Source: Castor canadensis
Lineage: Eukaryota; Chordata; Mammalia; Rodentia; Castoridae
Reading direction: 5' to 3'
NCBI RefSeq assembly: GCF_047511655.1
Contig: NC_133389.1
Location: forward strand, 27,487,501-27,551,500
Length of the DNA stretch: 64,000 nt
Below, in pieces: positions 54,344 to 64,000 of the stretch (position 1 is the stretch's first letter; every line of letters begins with the position of its first letter). The notes beneath the pieces are model-generated. The model was given only the letters and a program-made list of their open reading frames with translations, made no database searches and was not told the origin of the DNA. The position numbers were made by a program, and so were the translations under genes.

Positions 54344-57300
54344 GTTACACACTCCCGGCCCCACCTATGAGGCAACTTCTTGGGATGTAGGGACTCAAAG
54401 ATGCTTGAGAAATGTTGGATGGGGAATGTCCAATGGGGGAGGGGTGACCTCAGAAAGCTTCTGGGGTTGCAGAGGACACCCATGGGCGCCAACCAGCTGA
54501 TTTGTTTGACTCAATGCATGCTGGGGATGGGGTACAGATAACTTGCTCCCTGCCCTCAATCCACACACTGCTACCATTTTCCCCTGCATGGGTGACAGGC
54601 ACAGAATTAAAGTTTTCAGAAGGCATGAACCTTTATGTGTGATGAACCCCAGGTCCAAGAGGATGAAAATGTTGTGTGGGTCCTCGAACTGAATTCAGTG
54701 CTCAGGCTGTGATGTCAGCACCCTGAACATGTCTGTTGTGGTCTGACTGTATTTTTAAATGCAAGCAGCTTAGTCTGCCTGGCACCACTCATTTAGGGGC
54801 ACCTTGGATGGCAGATAACTCAACTGCATTTCCCAGATGACGCTGACAAATACCTCCCACGCCGATGTCCCCAGATAAAAATAATGACAGCTCCTTCACA
54901 GTTCTGCGGAAGGAAGAGACCAGCAGTGTCTGGCACCTCCTGGCACGCCTGCCAGCCCCTGGTGGCACTGGCTCTGCTCAGGCAGAGGAAGTAGTGACCA
55001 GGTGACGAGGGATGCTCTGAACAGGGACAGAATGGAGAAGACTGGCATAGTCTCCCTCATGTGCCACGGGCCCTGCCCACCACAGAGGGCTCTGCTTCCT
55101 TCACAAACATCTAAGGACAGTGCAGAAAAGCAGGTGAGCTTGGGCAGGTCACTTGGTCTTGTCGAACCCCATCTGGAGAATGGGTTCATGCCATCTCTTC
55201 CATGAATCTAAATGTGTGATTCCCAGCTCACAGGAAGGTCCATAGGGACAGACCTTAGTGGGGTCGTGTAAGGGACACACGAATGGGTCCCCCTCTGCTT
55301 TGCAGCATCTCCCACCCTGGAACGCCACAGTGCCTGAGGTTGCCCCGTTAGCAACAAGCCTTAGGATAGGCTCTGTTCCTCCAGTCCCCAGTAAACCAGA
55401 GGCTAAAATGTCCACCACAAATGGCCCTGGCCCAGCTCCGCCTGATGAGTGTTGGGGGGCTGTGGGGTACAGTGTTGGAGTGTGCAGTACAGGGGTGTAT
55501 TGGAGCTCAGAAGGTCGGGGGGCCACCTCCTTGTGCTAGTGACCATGTGGGTCGCTTGCTTCCTGCTCTGTGTGCCCCCAGCTCACCCCTCTTCCTGTTT
55601 ACAGACCCTCACTCATCCACAACCATGCAGAATGGGAAAACCTTTGAAAACCCAGTTTTCAAAGATGGGTCATCAGGAATTATTTCCCCACTCTACCCTA
55701 AGCCTACAGTTCCAGTCACTTCCAGCACGTGCAAGATGGCACCTGGCCGGTGGCTGTGGACACCAGGTAGCTTGGCCTTCCAAGGTGCAGGTGGGGAATA
55801 AGGCTCACGTGGGGCTGTGTGTGGGGATAAAATTCCACCTTCCCACAAGCATTAAACTCTCACACAAAGTTCTTCGTGGTCTGAAATTCTTCCCCACAAA
55901 AGAAAAAGAAGGGAAGTGTGCCTAGGTGTTGAACCTGATTCTGGGGATCCAGAGGAAGGAGGTCAAGTTATATTTTTCAGGTGAATCAGTTCTTGGGGGT
56001 GGGGGACGACATCAGGACGTCCTATCTGAAGGAGCCTGGGACTACAGACACCTCTTTACAAGTCATTTGAAGACACCAAAGTGATAAGATACAGCTAAGA
56101 CTGGATTTGTTTTCCTGACAGCCATCTACACCACATGGAAGAGTCCATGGCAGGATTCCTTTAAACTGGAGACTCTCTGAAAACTGTCCTGGTCAGCTAA
56201 GAAGGTCAGAACCAGGCTCCCATCTGCGGTAGCCCAGTTCCCCAAACCTGCAAGTTAGCACGACTCCAGAAACTGTGGCCTTAGAGAAATCAGGCTGGGG
56301 ACAAAGCATGAGCCCACCATGTGCAGGGGACTCGGGAAGAGCCCCAGGACGCTGGCGCAGGGGAATGGCAGTCATGTGGTTCTTGGGACAATATTCATCC
56401 TCCGATGAGCCTTCTGCCAGAAACGAAGTCATAGTTGGACAGTTTGTTCCTCAAAGCAAAGGTAACTTGCCAGCTGAGCACCAGTTATGCTATGCCATCT
56501 GTTTCTAGACCATGGCTGACCACTAAGGTGACAGCAACATCTATTAACACAGAAAGCAAAGACTAAACCAGCAACTTATGACTTCCATGCTCTGGTATGG
56601 GTCCCCCTACAGGACTGGAGTCGGCTAATTTGGAGTATACAACGTCCGTCACGCATCCATCTGTATCCCCATCACCCACCATCCTCCCTCCCTCCCTCTA
56701 CAGATGGAGGTGGCCTGCTCTCTGTCAGGTGCTGATTCTAATATACACAGGGGCCCTAGGGGGTGGGGAGGTGGGGAAGGAACAGCATTCTGAGATCTGC
56801 TGAACAGTCAGGAAAACCTAGAGAGGTCTCACATGCTTGGGTCTGACAGGCATCTCAAGAAGACATCTGCTTCAATCCTACCTGCTTTCAATCATCCTGG
56901 GTGCTTTGCAAAGCTGGCCTATTTTTATAGCTATTCTGGGAAGAACATCCCAAACTTCCCCCTGCTTCCATGTCTTCCATCCACCACCTCAAGGGTTGGC
57001 TACTGAAAGGTCAATCCCCTCACTCAGCCAGAGCCATCTGTCAAAGCCCAAATCCCATCTCTTCCTGGCCCCAAGACTCTTCCCCACCCTGAGGAGGTCA
57101 TGCGTGTTGGGTGGTGGGCGTTTGGCTGAGGGTCTTAAGTCTTGACATCTTGTGGTCCTTAGATCTGCTCCTCATCTGCTTCACCTTCTATCGCTGCTGG
57201 GCTGAAGACTCCCTGAGTCCTTACCCACTCCAATGTGACACCATTCAAAAGCTCACCCTTGCTTTCAGCACTGGCTTGGGGAATAAATCTATGGAAGGAG

Positions 57301-57813
57301 CAGCTGGGGACGAGAATGGGGTACATGAGGTGGGGACAACCCTGGGCACTTCCTTGGGAGCTGAAAGAGTCTCTTTGGGCTGCTGAGGTGGTCCAGGTCT
57401 CCCCTCTTTATGCAGAGATGGAGGTGGGGATGGGACCTTCTGTAGGGGGCCTCAACTCAATTTGATTTAAGTTTTGGTGTCCCACTGTCAGTTCCATGCT
57501 GGCCTGGGTGGCTGGGAGACTCTCTCAGGACCTCATCTCTAAGTCTGGGTTAAGCACCGTGTGGAGTCCTTGTGGCCATCATGTTGGCTTTCTGGGAACC
57601 GGGTTTTTCCTAAAAGACTTCTCCCATTTCCCCAGTGAAATGGCACTCACACCTAATCAAACTGGGGTGGTGGGGGTGGGCTGACATTGTGAATTACATT
57701 CTTTTCAGTTCAGGTATATATATGGTGACAAAGAAGAATTTGGGAGAAGTTTTCAGAGGAAAGTAGACAAATGAAGATGAAGTTCAGCTGAGCAAATTTT
57801 TTAAAAGAAGGAG
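54344..57813. other. Intronic sequence, mostly unrecognised
   Basis: Unique DNA. A weak L2-like stretch may lie at 56935-57090 (ttccccctgcttccatgtc ... cttcctggccccaagactc). No exon recognised. Confidence 0.4.
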
Positions 57814-57998
57814 GGCTAGCTGTGGTGGCTCACACCTGTAATCTTAGTTACAAAGGAGGCATAGGTAGGTGGATCTCAGTTGGAGGCCAGCCTTGGGCAA
57901 ACACGTGAGATCCTATCTGAAAAATAACTAAAGAGCTGCCTGTCTAGCAAGCATGAGGCCCTGAGTTCAAATCCCAGTATTGGCAAAAAAAAAAAGGA
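57814..57998 (+). mobile_element. Composite B1-ID SINE, internally deleted
   Basis: 'gctagctgtggtggctcacacctgtaatcttagttac' joined to the ID end 'gagctgcctgtctagcaagcatgaggccctgagttcaaatccc' plus a poly-A tail. Confidence 0.9.
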
Positions 57999-58065
57999 AG
58001 AAGGAAGAAGGCACACGGCAGTCCACTGGGGCCTTTGGTCACCCAGCAGGTCACCCCCTCCAAGG

Positions 58066-58384
58066 TACTGTCATTCCTTAGTATCCTCTGGGATGAATTC
58101 TAAGACTCTCCGCAGTTCAAGTTCTCTGGATAAAATGTTGTAGCATTTGCATAGAACTTACACACACCCTTCCATGTACTTTAAATCACCACTAGATTAC
58201 TGTAATTACTGATCTAATGCTTGTATATCACTTTACTGCATACATTCAGCATCTACTCAGTGTACGGGAAGTTTAAGTTTTGCTTTTTGGAACATCCTGG
58301 GTTTTTTTTTTCTAGATATTTTTTGAACTGCAGTTGATTGAATCCGCAGATGCAGAACCCAAGGATGAGGACGGCGAACTGTAT
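58066..58384 (+). mobile_element. MER2-type (TcMar-Tigger) DNA transposon
   Basis: 'aaaatgttgtagcatttgcatagaacttac', 'gtactttaaatcaccactagattactg', 'gttgattgaatccgcagatgcagaacccaaggatgaggacgg' and 'cgaactgtat' follow MER2 to its right terminus. Confidence 0.85.
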
Positions 58385-58879
58385 TTCTGTTTACTGAGAT
58401 ATCATCATGAAGGCAGGAAGCATTTTGTCGGAAATACAGAGCACAAAATATAGTGGGCGCGAAATACTTAATCTTATTGGCACCATGCGACAGAAGCCAG
58501 GGTTGTAAATGACTGTGGGGAAAGGTCTGAGTTATATAAAGCCACAGGGAGCAAAGATAGCTGTGGGTGCCTGTCCTGTCCTCTCTTGTCAGTTTTCCGG
58601 AAGCTGAAATTTAAGGCTCACTAAGGAATGACATGATAAAATGACACCATTTTCCCATGAACTGTCAGGAGCTTTGGAGGTGATGGGCGGCCTGCCCCTT
58701 CCTGTTTCTCCCCAGGAGGAACCTCCCTGTTTCTAAGGGTCATTAATTGTCCTCATAGGCCCTGCCTGGGCCACCATGGAAGAGGGTCCTGCAGAAGGTG
58801 AGAGCTGCAGCCTCGACAGGTTAGGGATGGAGCATTGGTCATCGCCACCCACTCTTAACTCTGGGAGCTCCTGAGCCGA

Positions 58880-59730
58880 AGCAGTGGTGACCAGCCTTCT
58901 CACCACCCACCCTCATGCCTCCTACCCACCCCTCAGATCGCTGGTCTCCAGCTGCCTGCTGGGCACGTCCACATTCTATCTATTCTGCATTTCCCATATG
59001 TGTCGTACTGTGAGCTCCTGGTTGTACCTGCCGCAGCTCGCTCCTCCCGTGTACCCATTTCGGTTAGTGGCAGTTAGTGGTAACCCCTCTTCCAGTTGCC
59101 CCAGGCCCATGACTTGGGCCGTACTTGACTCTGGCTCTTTCTTGCAGTTGGATCCAATCCTTCAGCCCATCCTCTCAGCATTCCTTTCAGAGTAGACCTG
59201 GACTCTGATCTGTTACCCACCCCTCCAATCCCTCACTTGGACTTTCCCTGAAGCCGGCAAGCTGAGTTCCCTGCATCAACCCTACCCTTTCAGACCACTT
59301 AACTGGAACCTGAACAATCCTATTAAACCCTCATCAGTTTGCCTTCTCTGATCACAATCCTGACATATTCCATCCCTCTCCGAGTGAACACAAATCCTCA
59401 CGACAGCATGCAGATCCCTGACCTGGATGGCCTGAGGTTTGTCCACTGCACTGGCCTCTGTGCTGTTCCTCCATGGGACAGGCACACCCTGGCCTCAGGG
59501 CCTTTGCACTGCAGTCTCCCTTTGCCTGGGAGTTTCCCCCAGAGCTGCACAGATGCCTGGAAAATGTACTCAGATTTATTTATTTACTGAGCTGTTGCCT
59601 TTATGTTCCTTGTCTCCATAGGGTAAATTGTTTGGTCTGTTCTGCTCACTGCTGAATCCCTCTGGAGCCCAGGTCTGGCACACAGTAGGCCCTTCACAAA
59701 TATTTACTGAATGACACAAGAACAAAGTCA
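58880..59730 (+). mobile_element. L2 3' half
   Basis: The 3' part is clear: 'ctggcctcagggcctttgcactgcagtctcc', 'ctggcacacagtaggcccttcacaaatatttactgaatgac'. Upstream text ('gtacttgactctggctctttcttgcag', 'ttctctgatcacaatcctgac') fits the ORF2-3'UTR order. Open frames here are element remnants. Confidence 0.8.
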
Positions 59731-60304
59731 CCTGAAGTATAGTTACAGAGACAAGAACACCAGTTAGCAAAGGCAGAATGAATGCCCAGAGAGGGTACAG
59801 ACTGACCACAACAGCCTGGGAGGAGAAAGAATGGCTCCAAGAGAAAGGAATTCTGGGAATTTGGGAAGAAAGGTGGGATACAAACAGGTTCCACTAGACC
59901 TGGGGAAGACACTCAGGGGAGAGAAGCTGGGAGGGAGATGGCTAAGGCTACACTGGCCACAGACTGCAGTGTAGGGTGGGGGACAGGACTGAGGTGCTGG
60001 ACTTCAGCACATTCCTGTGCCTGCTCATGCTATGAGGGGACACTCTGTGTCCTCTGGCCACAGAACCTGGCTGGAGCAAAGGGGCAGTTGTCACCCAGCA
60101 TGGGGCAAGGTGGGAGTGGGGACAAGGGAGGGGAGAGGCAGCCTGACCCTCAGACACAGCTTCTCTTCTTTGCTCTGTGTCTCTGGTGGTGCTACTTCTG
60201 TCCCTGGCAGTCTGTCCTTTTACTTATAAAAGAAAGTGAAAAAAGACGAAAGATGGAGTAAACCCACAAAAGCAATTTGAAAGCGTGTGGGACTAAGGAG
60301 CCTA
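59731..60304. other. Intronic sequence, nothing recognised
   Basis: No feature supported. Confidence 0.4.
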
Positions 60305-60425
60305 AGACTTAGAGCCTGCTCTGTCTGGCTCGGTGTACTGCAGGGCCTCGGGCAAATCGCACCCCTTCTCGGGTCCGTTTCCTCATCTGTCCAGGACGGA
60401 ATGTGGCTCTCAGTCTGACTGGGCA
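60305..60425 (+). mobile_element. MIR SINE
   Basis: 'cgggcaaatcgcaccccttctcgggtccgtttcctcatctgtcc' is a MIR core, plus strand. Confidence 0.75.
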
Positions 60426-61720
60426 GTCATGCAGGAGGTCTGTGGAGTTATCTGGGGACAGGTGTCCCCGTGTCAGCTGGTGTCACCCCCTCTGGTCCTG
60501 AGCCATGGTGTAGAGTTGGTACAGTGCCCCCACCCCCATGACCTCCAAGACAGAGATGTGACACTCTCAGGAGATGCTCCTGGGCAGATGGTGTGAGAAG
60601 ATGGACAGGTGCGGAACTGAGGGAGGAGGAACTGAGGGGAAGGAAGCTGGCTAGAGGAGGGCCCCAGGCCCTGCAGAACAAGAAGGAACATTTGGGAAAC
60701 CAGGAGGTGAACTGGCTCCCAGAAGCCAGGAGGACGTGCTCTCTTATACACTGCAGCCTGTGACGTGCCTCTCTGATTTCCAAGGTGGCGGCTGTAGGTG
60801 CCCTTGGCTCCAGTTGGGCGGGGTCTGCAGTGGGAACTTCAGAGCCGGACTTGGCTGCATTCCTCTGAAATCCCCGGCCCCTGAGAATGAAAGCTTTAGG
60901 TCACGTCCTCCCCTCGCATGTCTGCTTCTCCATGAGAGATCTGGCCCCCAGCCCTGGGCAGGCAGCTCGGGCAGCCCCGTGGGCCCCCAGAGCTTTCTTA
61001 GTCTTTCAGGAAGCATCCCCAGGCCTGGTGGGGTACGTGTGTCCGGGGGATGGGGAAGGGGCAGGCTGGGCCCCGGGCCAAAAGGCTCTGTGTTGCATCC
61101 TGCTGGACTTGGCGGCCCGCCCTTGGTGACTCACACTGGCGGTGTCCCCTACCCAGGCCACCCCCTGGAATGTGACACTCCAGAAACAGCCTCCTCCCAA
61201 GGCCCCAAGCAGCACTTTCCTGCTCTGAGCTATTGGATCTTTGTCTGGATTTTCCCTGCTGGTAACCTTGGGCCACGTGACCCTGGGCAAGCAACTTCCA
61301 GTCTGGGTGTCAGAGAAGAAGGGGGCGGGACTCAGAGCACCTTGGGGGCCCTAAGTTCCTGCATGCCAACCTTTGGGAAAGGCAGTTTGTGCTTCTAGGC
61401 TTTTCTTTTCCACAGGACAGGCAAGAACTCTGCCTTCATTCCATTTGCACACCCTCCCCCTCCCCAACATCAGGGGACAGCCTTGCGCCCATTGAGGACA
61501 CAGCAAATGTGAGAACGGTACCTACTTCTGCTTTTTCGTGCACACCCTCTGACCAACCCAGAAGGCCCTCTGGCCTCTGAACCCCTCTGAGTGTTACTGA
61601 GTGTCACCCGGCCTCTGCCAGACACTGCCATCTGTATAATATGTCTTACTCTTTTCACTTGATGAGGAGTTCTAACTCAACCCCAGCGTGAAGGCTGACC
61701 TCGGTGCTCTGTGCATAGTG
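60426..61720. other. GC-rich intronic sequence
   Basis: Several overlapping open frames, including 220 codons on the plus strand at 60736-61398. There is no recognisable domain and no flanking splice evidence; GC content explains them. Confidence 0.45.
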
Positions 61721-61724
61721 GACT

Positions 61725-61900
61725 TGTCAGTAGGTTATTTAATCTTTAGCACAGCTCTGTGGCGATGGTACTGTGACTTTCCTCTTTTACAGAAGAGACA
61801 CCTGGGGCATGGAGAGGTGAAAAGATAAGAGCTGGCAGGGGGCGGAGCTGACTGACAGTCAAAGCCAAGGTCAGGCTCTAGCATCCACTACCCTATGCTC
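61725..61900 (-). mobile_element. MIR SINE, antisense
   Basis: 'cctcttttacagaagagacacctggggcatggagaggtg' is the antisense MIR core. Confidence 0.6.
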
Positions 61901-62034
61901 CTGGGGAACCAACGTGTGCCCTCTCCCTAGTCTCTGCCTCATCTTCCCAACACAGCCTTAAGCTTCTTTAGCCCCAAACCATCCTTTGATCTGTACTTGC
62001 AACTTTGTTGTTCTTTTTTGAGATTTCTTTTGAT

Positions 62035-62150
62035 TTTTTTTTTTTTGAGATAGGGTCTTGTTATGCAGCTCAGTCTGGCCTCAACTGCACAATTCTCCTG
62101 CCTCAGACTCCTGAGTGCTGGATTAGAGGTGTGTACCACTGCGTCCAGCT
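62035..62150 (-). mobile_element. B1-like SINE, antisense
   Basis: 'tttgagatagggtcttgttatgcagctcagtctggcctcaactgc ... ggtgtgtaccactgcgtccagc'. Confidence 0.9.
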
Positions 62151-62209
62151 TCTTAGACTATTCTGAGTTCTTTGAGTTTCCAAATACATTTTAGAATCAG
62201 TATGCCAAG

Positions 62210-62508
62210 ACTGGGCATGGTGGCTCACATCTATAATCCCAGCTATGTGGGAGGTAGAGATCAGGAAGATTAAGGCTCGAGATCAGCCAGGGCAAAAAGT
62301 TAGTGAGACCTCCATCTCAATAAACAAGCTGAGTGTGGTGCTGTGTGCCTGTTATGTGGGAGGTAAAGAAGGGTCAAGGTCTGAGGCTGGCTGAACAAAA
62401 ATCATGAGACCACGTCTGGAAAACAACCTAAGGTAAAAAGGACTAGGGATGTGACTCAAGTGGTAAAAGTCCTGAATTTCAACCCCAGTACAGCTGAAAA
62501 AAAAAGGA
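62210..62508 (+). mobile_element. Composite B1-B1-ID SINE
   Basis: A trimer with 'ctgggcatggtggctcacatctataatcccagc', a degenerate middle unit, and the ID part 'gactagggatgtgactcaagtggtaaaag ... tttcaaccccagtac' plus an A tail. Confidence 0.88.
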
Positions 62509-62530
62509 TCATCTTGGCAAATTTTTTAAG

Positions 62531-62626
62531 CCTTTTTTTTTTTTTTTTCGGTACTGGGGCTTGAACTCAGGGCCTCACACTTGCTAGGCAGGTGCTCTAC
62601 CACTTGAGACACTACCAGCACTAGCT
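62531..62626 (-). mobile_element. ID-like SINE, antisense
   Basis: A poly-T run then 'cggtactggggcttgaactcagggcctcacacttgctaggcaggtgctctaccacttgag', little diverged. Confidence 0.93.
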
Positions 62627-62904
62627 TGGCAATTTCTAACAGAAAGCCTGCTGTCATTTTGTTAGGACTGTGTTGAATCCAGAGATCAGTTTGGGGAAGA
62701 AGTGACATTTTAATTATCTTGAGCTGTTCAATCCATGAACATGGTACACCCCTGACTTATACGTGGTTGTATCTCCCAGATACCCACGGTATTAGTGCAC
62801 ACCCGATGAGTCAGATTGACAGCAAATCCCTGCCATTATTATCCCAAGCAAAGTCCAGCTGACTCATTACCAGCCCTGTGAGTGCTTCCTGTGGCCAGTG
62901 TGGC

Positions 62905-63085
62905 TGTAACTCCTTTACATGCATTACCTTATTTAATTCCCAGAGCAACCCTGTAAAGTATTATCACCTCACTTTGTCACTGCAACTGAGGCCTGGAGAG
63001 AGTAAGAAACCCATCTGAGATCACAAGATTAGAACAGTTCAGAACAGAGCTGGGATTTGAGTCTGGGTCTGCCATAACCCATCAT
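62905..63085 (-). mobile_element. MIR SINE, antisense
   Basis: 'cacctcactttgtcactgcaactgaggcctggagagag' and 'gagctgggatttgagtctgggtctgcc' are antisense MIR. Confidence 0.85.
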
Positions 63086-63465
63086 ACTGTAGGAAAATAA
63101 AAAACCACTAATATATCCTCAAACCCAAAGAAAACAACTTGGAATCTCTCTACAGTTCAGCTCTCCCTCTGAGGAAGCAATGGTGTGGTCTCAGGTGATG
63201 ATCCTAAGAGAGGAGGAGGGTGTACAGACCAGGGATAAGCCACATGAGTGCTGAGGGACATACATGCACCTTCCTACTCCGCCCCCTCCATGCTCAGCAT
63301 AGGACATGCCCTCCTGAGTCTGCCCAGGCCTTGAAAACTTGTGTGGTGAAGCAGACTTGGGGCAGTTTGGAGTCTGCCATGGCTCACTATGATGTCATTG
63401 TGACCTCCAGCATCTGGTGGCCTGCACCTCCAGGGGGATGTTGAGTCCTTGCCACAAGGACAAGT

Positions 63466-63652
63466 GTTTCTTTCTTTCTTTCTTTCCTTCCTTTCTTCCT
63501 TTCCTTCTTTCCTTCCTTCCTTTCTTCCTTTCCTTCTTTCCTTCCTTCCTTCCTTTCTTCCTTTCCTTCTTTCCTTCTTTCCTTCCTTCCTTCCTTCCTT
63601 CCTTCCTTCCTCCCTTCCTCCCTCCCTCCCTCCCTCCCTCCCTCCCTCCCTT
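63466..63652 (+). repeat. (TTCC/TTTC)n microsatellite
   Basis: About 187 bp of pyrimidine tetranucleotides that grade from TTTC/TTCC mixtures to pure TTCC and then TCCC. It abuts the tail side of an antisense ID SINE. The open frames through it encode only low-complexity S/F/L/P or K/R/E/G repeats. Confidence 0.97.
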
Positions 63653-63732
63653 CTTGGCAGTACTGGGCTTTGAACTCAGGGCTTCATGATTGGTAGGCAG
63701 GCGCTCTACCACTTGAGCTATGCCCCCAGTCC
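63653..63732 (-). mobile_element. ID-like SINE, antisense, whose tail became the microsatellite
   Basis: 'ggcagtactgggctttgaactcagggcttcatgattggtaggcaggcgctctaccacttgagctatgcccccag' is the tRNA-like unit. Its 3' tail side faces the (TTCC)n array directly. Confidence 0.93.
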
Positions 63733-64000
63733 CCAAATGCTTCCTTTCATTTCCCACAGTGACCTCTCCAAAGGTGACCCGAGTTTTACCTGATGCCAAT
63801 GGATCTGTGTTCTGTCCCTAAAGCAGCCATGCCTCCACCTCTCCCAGACACAAGAGTCTCATCTACAAAGGCCATCACTTCACCTTCTGGCTATTTGCCC
63901 CACTCCCCAGACCTTCCTCAGCTACGGGAGCCCCCTTGGCTATGCAACCACTGCAGGGTAGGTGTGTGGCCAGGCAGGGGCCAAATGTCTGCCTGGATGT
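63733..64000. other. Intronic sequence at the window end, nothing recognised
   Basis: No feature supported. Confidence 0.4.

Larger units (their letters stand above)
61975..62760 (-). mobile_element. L1 ORF2 fragment, antisense, carrying three SINEs
   Basis: 'ttgttaggactgtgttgaatccagagatcagtttggggaagaagtgacattttaattatcttgag' and 'caatccatgaacatgg' are antisense L1 ORF2. The upstream pieces between SINEs (ttccaaatacattttagaatcag) continue it. Confidence 0.75.
41393..64000 (-). other. CTIF: CTIF upstream intron, 3' part
   Basis: Sequence upstream of the 156-nt exon on the CTIF strand. The preceding exon should end with codons for a run like RSLLLNMLQ followed by a GT donor. I looked for the reverse complement of that end and did not find it, so the window probably ends inside this intron. 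A short exon missed by eye cannot be excluded. Confidence 0.6.

Noticed and set aside
60736-61398. 220-codon open frame, plus strand
   Set aside because: GC-rich, with overlapping frames on both strands of similar length and no recognisable motif.
63395-63799. Lys/Arg/Gly/Glu-rich frame
   Set aside because: Translation of the (TTCC)n microsatellite and an adjacent SINE.
41393-64000. The CTIF exon upstream of 41237-41392
   Set aside because: I searched for the expected end of the preceding MIF4G exon on the minus strand and found no match with a donor site. It is likely outside the window.

Overview
The window is nuclear DNA from a placental mammal, most likely a castorimorph rodent (beaver, kangaroo rat or pocket gopher group). 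The clues are very low coding density, GT-AG spliced exons, mammal-wide fossil repeats (MIR, L2, MaLR LTRs, MER20, MER2) and many younger SINEs in which one or two 7SL/B1-like units are fused to a tRNA/ID-like unit. The group assignment rests on memory of that SINE architecture and is moderate; the species is not determined.

One protein-coding gene is present: the 3' end of CTIF (CBP80/CBP20-dependent translation initiation factor, KIAA0427), on the minus strand. Three consecutive coding exons are visible, at 41237-41392, 8025-8078 and 6177-6392, reading from high to low coordinates. They splice in phase 0 with consensus GT-AG sites. Together they encode the last 141 residues, covering the C-terminal part of the MIF4G domain and the protein terminus. 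The stop codon is at 6177-6179. The 3' UTR probably runs about 3.6 kb to a canonical AATAAA at 2553-2558 followed by a GU-rich element. The upstream exons are not seen and probably lie beyond 64000.

Layout by region. 1-2500 is intergenic DNA downstream of CTIF, with an LTR end, an AT-rich tract and one ID SINE. 2530-6176 is the 3' UTR. 6393-8024 is the short last intron with two mirror-image compound microsatellites. 8079-41236 is a 33 kb intron filled with SINE, MIR, L2, L1 and DNA-transposon remnants; it includes a 5'-inverted L1 carrying a MaLR solo LTR that itself carries a SINE. 41160-41400 is a small CpG-rich island over the 156-nt exon. 41393-64000 is the 3' part of the next intron upstream, starting with a 4 kb AT-rich L1/HAL1-type domain.

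No previously undescribed system was found. The observations most worth checking are the complementary microsatellite arms upstream of the terminal exon, the 54-nt in-frame exon, G-quadruplex potential in the 3' UTR, the GC-box triplet beside the 41.3 kb exon, two or three repeat-free stretches with motif clusters, and several datable nested insertions. Apart from the CTIF exons, none of the open frames longer than 60 codons is supported as a gene.
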